From Polynucleobacter asymbioticus (GTDB lineage Bacteria; Pseudomonadota; Gammaproteobacteria; Burkholderiales; Burkholderiaceae), in NCBI RefSeq assembly GCF_018687575.1, contig NZ_CP061297.1, positions 62,001 to 126,000 of the forward strand: a stretch of 64,000 bases of DNA, given 5' to 3'. The position numbers were made by a program, and so were the translations under genes. Numbering within the stretch: the stretch's first letter is position 1; each line of letters starts with the position of its first letter. Below are positions 58,572-64,000 of the stretch, piece by piece. Below the pieces are notes generated by a model. That model was given only the letters and a program-made list of their open reading frames with translations, was not told the origin of the DNA and did not search any database.

Positions 58572-60355
58572 TACTCAGTTGGCGTGAGGGTGTATTGGTT
58601 TGGAATTTGCTCGTCTTCAAGAACTGTCATGCACTCGTGCTCTAAATCATCTCGATAAAAACAAATCTGAATAACTTGTCCAGGGATCAAGCTAGCTAAA
58701 ACCTTATCCCAGCGGGCAGTTGTGATGCGCTCGCCATTAATGCTAGCCAACAGATCTCCAGGTGCTAGGCCTGCTAATTGTGCAGCTCCACCATCAAGCA
58801 CATGCGTTACCTTTAGCCAGCCATTGCTATCACTATGACGCATTCCGAATTGCAGCTTTATTTGCTCTAGTTTGGAATGTTTTTTTGGTCTAGCTGTAAT
58901 GAATTTGGAGTCAATCCATTTCTGAATTGGAATATCTTCCGCGCCAAAAATATAACGAGATTTAAATTGAGCCCAAGTTTTGGAGAATCCTTTGCCAAGC
59001 AGCTTGGATATCAACCCATCCAAACCATCTTCAGTAATACCATCCAGAGTGACCCCATGTGTTTTCCAGATGAGGCGCATCAAATCATCTAAAGACTGAC
59101 GGTTATTTGTAAATGCGCGAATCTGGAGATCCAATCCTAAGGCGAGCAATGCGCCCTTACCGTAATAGCTCACGACCGCATTGGGCGTGTTCTCATCAGC
59201 TTGGTAGTACTTGGTCCAGGCATCAAAAGAGCTGTCTGCCAGACTTTGCTTCAATCGTCCAGGGCCACGCAAAATACCGTTCCAATTATTCGCAACTAGC
59301 TTGAGGTAGGTTTTGAGATCAATGCGTTTGCTGCGGAATAATTGCAAGTCATCGTAGTAACTCGTAAAGCCTTCAAACAACCAGAGTAGGCGAGTATGGT
59401 TTCTGCGATCGAGTTGGTAAGGTTGAAATGCTTTGGGCTGAATCCGTTTGACTAACCAAGCATGAAAGTACTCATGACTACAAAGACCTAAGAACTCACG
59501 ATAGGATGCCTCATCTAAGGGAGTGTTGACTTGAGGAATCTGATCGCGACGGCATAGCAGAGCAGTGCTATTACGATGCTCAAGTCCACCATACCCAGAA
59601 AGAACGGCATTAACTAAAAATAAATAATTCTGGAAGGGTGCGTTTTTAGTTTTCGGTTCAAAAAGATTGATAGTGCAAGTGCAGATAGCCTGAAGGTCTG
59701 TTGCCAAGCGCTCTAGATCAATTTCATGAATGCAACCTTGTATCGCCATACTGTGTGACACACCATTGGATTTCCAGTAGGTAATCTGGAACTCGCCCAT
59801 GGCAATTGGATGATCAAGTAAGTCATCATAGTTTTTGGCAAGATAAAAGCCATAACCTTGACTATCTATTTTGGCGGGTTGTAAGCCTGTCTGAACGATC
59901 CATGAGTTTGCGCAAGTATCTTTAGGCGGAATCAACACTAAAGCGCAGGGCAAAGATTCTTGACCTTTGACTGCCAAACACAAGCTGCTTGGATTAATAA
60001 ATGCACGTTCAGTATCGAGATAGGCGGCGCGCACAGAAGAATCAAATGCATAAACAGTTGTCAGAATTTCTACTGCACCAGCTACCTTGGGTAAGCGCCA
60101 CTGATCATTGTCGATTCTTTCTAATTCCAATGCTTGATTTGGATTTTCAAGTGCAAATGCTTCAATCGTTTCAATTTGTTTGCTGAAGTCTCGTATTAAA
60201 TAACTTCCTGGAATCCAGGCAGGCATTTGCAGAATTTGCCCATTCGGCAATGGGTTTTCAATGCGCAGCTTCACATGAAAGCGGTGACCGTGTAGATCAG
60301 CTGACCAAATGGTGTATTGAATTGCAGGTAGATCAGAAGTATTTAATTTGTTCAT
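58571..60355 (-). CDS. M61-family glycyl aminopeptidase-like metallopeptidase with PDZ domain
   Basis: The 594-residue protein belongs to the M61 family. The zinc site is His294-Glu295-x-x-His298 in SHEYFHAW with the third ligand probably Glu328 in WLFEGFTSYYDD. The N-terminal beta domain contains PAWIPGSYLIRDFSKQIE. A PDZ domain near residues 500-590 has the carboxylate loop region LAGLAPGDLLASINGERI. No signal peptide is visible, so it is probably cytoplasmic. Substrates are unknown. Confidence 0.88.
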   Translation of the reverse strand: MNKLNTSDLPAIQYTIWSADLHGHRFHVKLRIENPLPNGQILQMPAWIPGSYLIRDFSKQIETIEAFALENPNQALELERIDNDQWRLPKVAGAVEILTTVYAFDSSVRAAYLDTERAFINPSSLCLAVKGQESLPCALVLIPPKDTCANSWIVQTGLQPAKIDSQGYGFYLAKNYDDLLDHPIAMGEFQITYWKSNGVSHSMAIQGCIHEIDLERLATDLQAICTCTINLFEPKTKNAPFQNYLFLVNAVLSGYGGLEHRNSTALLCRRDQIPQVNTPLDEASYREFLGLCSHEYFHAWLVKRIQPKAFQPYQLDRRNHTRLLWLFEGFTSYYDDLQLFRSKRIDLKTYLKLVANNWNGILRGPGRLKQSLADSSFDAWTKYYQADENTPNAVVSYYGKGALLALGLDLQIRAFTNNRQSLDDLMRLIWKTHGVTLDGITEDGLDGLISKLLGKGFSKTWAQFKSRYIFGAEDIPIQKWIDSKFITARPKKHSKLEQIKLQFGMRHSDSNGWLKVTHVLDGGAAQLAGLAPGDLLASINGERITTARWDKVLASLIPGQVIQICFYRDDLEHECMTVLEDEQIPNQYTLTPTE

Positions 60356-60367
60356 CAGCGTTACCTA

Positions 60368-61093
60368 TTACTTCAAACTACTAAATTTCTTTTCAATATC
60401 AGTGATTTGAACTGCGCCTGGAAAGCGACTGCCATCTGTAAAGAAGATGGTCGGAGTTCCTGTAATGCCATAGGTTTTAGCAAAGGCTATATTTTTATCT
60501 AACGGAGTCGTGCAGTCACCCTTACCGCTGGGTGCAATCCCATTAATCATCCAATCAACATAGGCTTTCTGGGGATCCGCAGAGCACCAAATTTGTTTGG
60601 ACTTCTGCGCAGAGTCGGCTGACAGAATCGGAATTAAATAAGTATAGATAGTCACGTTATCGAGTTGCTGCAACGATTTATCTAAACGCTTACAGTAGCC
60701 GCAATTAGGATCAGAGAAAACCGCCAATTGTCGACTACCATTTCCACGGACCGACTTTAAAGCGTTAGATGGAATAAGTTCAGACCATTTAATGCGATTG
60801 AGGTCTGCCTGCTTTTGTTCGGTAATATTTTTTCCTGTAGCGATCTCAATGATTTCACCTTGGATTAAATATTTACTATTCGCATCGGTGTAGAACACAT
60901 CATTTCCAACTAAGACCTCATAAATGCCTGGAATAGGGGATTGAGACACACCTTTAATTTTCGTATTGGAACCAATCTTTTTTTGTAGCTCAGACCGGAC
61001 TTGCTGTTCTGGTTGTGCATTGACTACTCCCACTAAAAAGGTAAGAGAGCAAGCTAAAGCAATTGTAGAAAATAATTTATTCAAAATCAGCAT
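60368..61093 (-). CDS. dsbC: Thiol:disulfide isomerase DsbC
   Basis: DsbC reshuffles wrong disulfides in the periplasm and is kept reduced by DsbD. From the ATG at 61093 the protein has 241 residues with a signal peptide ending VGVVNAQ; the longer open frame runs through ubiH-like sequence and is not a likely start. The N-terminal dimerisation domain precedes the thioredoxin fold with Cys131/Cys134 in DPNCGYCKRL and the cis-Pro in GITGTPTIFF. It overlaps the upstream hydroxylase gene by 17 bp. Confidence 0.93.
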   Translation of the reverse strand: MLILNKLFSTIALACSLTFLVGVVNAQPEQQVRSELQKKIGSNTKIKGVSQSPIPGIYEVLVGNDVFYTDANSKYLIQGEIIEIATGKNITEQKQADLNRIKWSELIPSNALKSVRGNGSRQLAVFSDPNCGYCKRLDKSLQQLDNVTIYTYLIPILSADSAQKSKQIWCSADPQKAYVDWMINGIAPSGKGDCTTPLDKNIAFAKTYGITGTPTIFFTDGSRFPGAVQITDIEKKFSSLK

Positions 61094-62351
61094 CTCCGAG
61101 GGCGCGTTCAATGAGGCGCCGTTTAATAAAGTGACTGCGATTGACCATACCGAGCCCCCAATTGCGTAATTGCTTTTCAGTGCTACTACTCGCTGAAAAT
61201 AGTTTCTTAAGCCTATCCGTGACCCATAGCAATGCACTCGTATCGCCTTGGCGTTGCCGCTCGTAGCGGCGTAATAAAACTTTATCGTTTGGCAGGCGGA
61301 AGGATTCGCGTTTGCTCAAAATATTGAGTAGGGTTGCGACATCTCTTAATCCTAGGTTCAAGCCTTGCCCTGCCAATGGATGCATCACATGGGCTGCATC
61401 TCCGACCAGGATTACCTTGGGATTTTCATCTGGACCAATAAATCGGCTTGACCGCATTCTTCTTAATGGAAAGGCAGCCGGTATGGAATTGAGTTTGAGT
61501 GATCCGAGTTGTTCGACTATTGCCCCATTGGCAATGGCGAAAAACTTTTTAGTCCATGCTGCTTGATCAAGCTTTAAGAGTTCCGCGGCATTTTCGGGCG
61601 AAGTTGACCACACCATCGAGACTTGTTGATTTGGTAGCGGTAACATCGCCACAATATCGCCACCTGGTAAAAACCATTGATAGGCAGTTTCTAAATGCGC
61701 ATGACTACAAAGCCAATTTGCTACCACCCCATTTTGTGAATAACTTTCTTCTTGCGCGGAAATACCTAGCTCGCTACGAATCGGAGAGTTGGCGCCATCA
61801 GCAGCAATCACGAGTTGGGCGCGTAATGTAGAACCATTTGTGAGCTGGAGGCTCGCACCATCGGCATCTACTTGAATATTTTCAACTGCATCAGATATAC
61901 GCTCCAATTTACTTTGGAAGCGTGAGGCTTGATCCAAAGTGTGTTCGATCACATTCGACTCACCAATCCAGGCTAATTGAGGTGTCCCCGCCTCAAAAGC
62001 AGATAAATGAAGTTGGTCCTGCTTTTCTCCGCGATCGCCAAAAATCCGCATATCTCGAACGGGCTGCATGCGGCTGTGATCAATCGCATCCCAAACTTGA
62101 AGATGGGCTAGTAATTTTTGAGTGCTGGGAGAAAATGCATAAATTCGCTGCCCCCATTGATTTCCTTGGGGTAGAGCGACTGCTTGCCCTAAGTCGGGGG
62201 CAATCTGAATGGTTTGCAGACCAAGCTGAGCTAAACCTAAGGCGCAAGCCTTGCCTGTTATACCTCCACCCACTACGGCGACGTCGATCATCCGGATTTG
62301 AGAGGTATTTTTAGGCAATTTAGCCGAGGTATTTTGGGAGACTTCTGACAT
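61077..62351 (-). CDS. FAD-dependent UbiH/UbiF/VisC-family hydroxylase
   Basis: The 424-residue flavoprotein belongs to the class A monooxygenases of ubiquinone synthesis. The FAD motif [20 protein letters not shown] is near the N-terminus. [19 protein letters not shown] carries the DG motif, and the second FAD motif is [23 protein letters not shown]. Which ring position it hydroxylates cannot be told, so no gene symbol is assigned. It is divergent from ychF with 39 bp between the starts. Confidence 0.9.
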   Translation of the reverse strand: MSEVSQNTSAKLPKNTSQIRMIDVAVVGGGITGKACALGLAQLGLQTIQIAPDLGQAVALPQGNQWGQRIYAFSPSTQKLLAHLQVWDAIDHSRMQPVRDMRIFGDRGEKQDQLHLSAFEAGTPQLAWIGESNVIEHTLDQASRFQSKLERISDAVENIQVDADGASLQLTNGSTLRAQLVIAADGANSPIRSELGISAQEESYSQNGVVANWLCSHAHLETAYQWFLPGGDIVAMLPLPNQQVSMVWSTSPENAAELLKLDQAAWTKKFFAIANGAIVEQLGSLKLNSIPAAFPLRRMRSSRFIGPDENPKVILVGDAAHVMHPLAGQGLNLGLRDVATLLNILSKRESFRLPNDKVLLRRYERQRQGDTSALLWVTDRLKKLFSASSSTEKQLRNWGLGMVNRSHFIKRRLIERALGDADFE

Positions 62352-62378
62352 ATCTCGATGATATCGAAACTAGCCCTT

Positions 62379-62384
62379 TACAAT
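62379..62384 (+). promoter_or_regulatory. Candidate -10 element of ychF
   Basis: TACAAT lies 6 bp before the ychF ATG; no good -35 is seen at 17 bp and there is no Shine-Dalgarno sequence. If used, the message would start at or inside the start codon. Confidence 0.35.
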
Positions 62385-62390
62385 ACGGCT

Positions 62391-63485
62391 ATGTCTTTGA
62401 AATGTGGCATCGTCGGCCTGCCTAACGTCGGCAAATCTACCCTCTTTAACGCGCTTACCAAGGCTGGAATCGCGGCGGAAAACTATCCTTTCTGCACGAT
62501 CGAGCCTAATGTGGGTGTGGTCGAGGTTCCTGACCCCCGTCTTGCCGCTTTGGCTGAGATCGTCAAGCCTGAGCGCATCCTGCCTGCGGCTGTCGAATTT
62601 GTCGACATTGCTGGCTTAGTGGCTGGAGCCTCTAAGGGCGAAGGCCTGGGAAATCAATTTTTAGCCAATATTCGTGAAACTGACGCTATTACCCATGTAG
62701 TGCGCTGTTTTGAGGATGCTAACGTGATTCACGTGGCCGGCAAGATCGATCCTATCTCTGATATCGCAGTGATTGATACAGAGCTGGCCTTATCGGATTT
62801 AACTACGGTTGAAAAAACGCTACAGCGCTCAAGCAAGGCCGCCAAGTCAGGTAACGATAAAGAGGCAACTGCTTTAGTCGCTGTTCTCACTAAGGTGCAG
62901 GCCCATTTAGACCAAGCGCAGCCAGTGCGTAGCCTCAAGCTGAGCGATGAAGAGAATCTACTCTTAAAGCCACTTTGCTTAATTACTGCAAAGCCAGCGA
63001 TGTACATCGCTAACGTCAAGGAAGATGGCTTTGACAATAATCCGCATCTAGAGGCAGTTATTCAGCATGCAGCTAAAGAGGGTGCGCCAGTAGTTGCAGT
63101 CTGCGCCGCAATCGAAGCTGAGATTGCCGATTTGGATGACGCTGACAAAGTGGAGTTTTTGGCAGACCTCGGTATGGAGGAGTCTGGATTAGATCGCGTG
63201 ATTCGTGCGGGCTATAAGTTATTGGGCCTCCAGACCTACTTTACTGCTGGCGTCAAAGAGGTTCGCGCCTGGACAATCCATCAAGGTGATACTGCTCCGC
63301 AGGCTGCCGGGGTGATTCATACGGATTTTGAGCGTGGCTTTATTCGTGCGCAAACGATTGCTTTTGAGGACTTTATTCAATTTAAAGGTGAGTCTGGCGC
63401 CAAGGAAGCTGGAAAGATGCGTGCTGAAGGTAAGGAGTATGTCGTTAAAGATGGCGATGTTTTGAACTTCCTCTTTAACGTCTAA
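62391..63485 (+). CDS. ychF: Redox-regulated ATPase YchF (OLA1 family)
   Basis: YchF is an Obg-related P-loop protein that prefers ATP and binds ribosomes. From the ATG at 62391 it has 364 residues, matching the usual 363. The P-loop is GLPNVGKS at residues 9-16. The G3 region is [17 protein letters not shown] and the G4 variant is NVKE in YIANVKEDG, which accounts for ATP preference. The C-terminal TGS domain includes [16 protein letters not shown] and ends in [14 protein letters not shown]. An upstream in-frame extension from 62358 adds an unrelated N-terminus. A terminator follows. Confidence 0.96.
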   Translation: MSLKCGIVGLPNVGKSTLFNALTKAGIAAENYPFCTIEPNVGVVEVPDPRLAALAEIVKPERILPAAVEFVDIAGLVAGASKGEGLGNQFLANIRETDAITHVVRCFEDANVIHVAGKIDPISDIAVIDTELALSDLTTVEKTLQRSSKAAKSGNDKEATALVAVLTKVQAHLDQAQPVRSLKLSDEENLLLKPLCLITAKPAMYIANVKEDGFDNNPHLEAVIQHAAKEGAPVVAVCAAIEAEIADLDDADKVEFLADLGMEESGLDRVIRAGYKLLGLQTYFTAGVKEVRAWTIHQGDTAPQAAGVIHTDFERGFIRAQTIAFEDFIQFKGESGAKEAGKMRAEGKEYVVKDGDVLNFLFNV

Positions 63486-63503
63486 ATTTGCCCCGCCAAA
63501 TGA

Positions 63504-63531
63504 AAAAAGCCCTTACTAGTAAGGGCTTTTT
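63504..63531. terminator. Bidirectional terminator between ychF and the winged-helix gene
   Basis: A perfect palindrome AAAAAGCCCTTACT and its mirror AGTAAGGGCTTTTT forms a stem with A/T tracts on both sides. It can end ychF on the plus strand and the minus-strand gene at 63548. Confidence 0.82.
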
Positions 63532-63547
63532 GCTATCTAAGGGCTAA

Positions 63548-63898
63548 TTAGCTCGCTTCAACTGCCTTTTTGAGGCACTTAGCAATTTCTTCATAGCGCT
63601 TGATAGCGATCTTGCTAGGAACTACTTCTTTTTTACGCCCATCTTCATTGGCAGCCATTTTGATGTAACCCATAGCGCTCAGATTCTTCAGTCGTCCATG
63701 GAGGGTCGCCTGGGATCCTAGATCAGAAAGGGAAATCAGGTCACCAACCAAAATAGACTGTTTGGCATGAAAGCTCAAGATAATTTTATCCAGAAGACTC
63801 TCTTCAATGGAGTCGAGTTTCTTGCCAGGGTTAATTCGATCAAGAACATCAATCAAGTTCAGAAAGCGAATGTAGCAAGAAGATTTGGTTGTTGACAT
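63548..63898 (-). CDS. Small winged-helix DNA-binding protein (MarR-like), copy 2
   Basis: This 116-residue protein is the paralogue of 46157-46507. Shared features are the spacing of the helices, SILVGDLISLSDLGSQATLH followed by GRLKNLSAMGYIKM, then the wing NEDGRKKEVV. It carries a Cys at residue 8 and a Lys-rich C-terminus. No partner gene is apparent; upstream sequence to the window end shows only a short intergenic region. Role unknown; it could be one of a lineage-specific family of small regulators. Confidence 0.75.
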   Translation of the reverse strand: MSTTKSSCYIRFLNLIDVLDRINPGKKLDSIEESLLDKIILSFHAKQSILVGDLISLSDLGSQATLHGRLKNLSAMGYIKMAANEDGRKKEVVPSKIAIKRYEEIAKCLKKAVEAS

Positions 63899-64000
63899 TT
63901 TTTGGTAGGTTTATGAAGTGTAGTTAGCCTTAGGGTTAACGCTATTGTAGGCTCATTTACCTTGTTCGTAACTTGTCTGCATTTATAAAATCAACCATAC

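Noticed and set aside
61094..61237. 48-codon N-terminal extension of dsbC
   Set aside because: It overlaps the hydroxylase gene and would hide the signal peptide.
61922..62314. Plus-strand open frame of 130 residues opposite the UbiH-family gene
   Set aside because: Overlaps the conserved FAD-binding coding region in antisense and shows no domain.

Overview
The window looks like chromosomal DNA of a betaproteobacterium in the Burkholderiaceae, most likely Polynucleobacter or a close relative. This rests on recalled gene order (alpha ribosomal operon; hemA-prfA-prmC-grxD; an mla operon with mlaA inside it, followed by ibaG-murA-his-tat; petABC-sspAB), moderate GC, dense packing and short intergenic gaps. 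No database search was made. Most of the window is core housekeeping sequence on both strands. The only clearly mobile genes are one tyrosine recombinase and one REP-associated transposase-like gene.

Layout. 1-4.1 kb: end of secY, then infA, rpmJ, rpsM, rpsK, rpsD, rpoA and rplQ, closed by a strong terminator. 4.1-8.8 kb: cutA, dsbD, hemB and engB (minus strand), and a dihaem cytochrome c4. 8.8-14.2 kb: lysA-lptM, divergent cyaY, then a minus-strand operon aroB-aroK-secretin-unknown membrane protein, divergent from the PBP1A gene mrcA. In related bacteria pilMNOPQ normally lies between mrcA and aroK. Here only a short secretin and one 226-residue protein with a possible PilP/GspC-like domain occupy that place. 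16.7-23.8 kb: a RAYT gene with a hairpin behind it, then gltBD. 23.8-31 kb: mlaFEDACB (retrograde phospholipid transport), an ABC-2 exporter pair, ibaG and murA. 31-39.9 kb: hisG, hisD, hisB, hisH, hisA, hisF, hisI, hisE, a HIT protein and tatABC, with hisC inverted between hisD and hisB. 39.8-46.5 kb: a Sel1-repeat protein, then two highly similar porin genes facing each other with an integrase gene between them, a membrane protein and a winged-helix protein. 46.5-51.1 kb: mscL, petABC (cytochrome bc1), sspA, sspB and tRNA-Thr(UGU). 51.2-63.9 kb: MHS-type transporter, rmuC, grxD, prmC, prfA, hemA, a YeaQ-like membrane protein, ung, an M61 peptidase, dsbC, an FAD-dependent UbiH-family hydroxylase, ychF, and a second winged-helix protein related to the one at 46.2 kb.

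Functional themes are translation and transcription, envelope building (SecY, Tat, Mla, MurA, PBP1A, LptM, DsbC/DsbD, porins), respiration (bc1, cytochrome c4, UbiH-like, HemA/HemB), amino-acid synthesis (His, Lys, Glu, aromatic) and stress or regulation (SspAB, GrxD, MscL).

The least ordinary observations are: (i) the inverted porin pair around an integrase, with a possible RBS-masking hairpin on only one copy; (ii) the reduced pil locus with a secretin that seems to lack its N1 domain; (iii) the inverted hisC; (iv) the RAYT and its hairpin; (v) a pair of related small winged-helix proteins. No gene-free stretch exceeds about 210 bases. No CRISPR array, replication origin or rRNA gene was seen.
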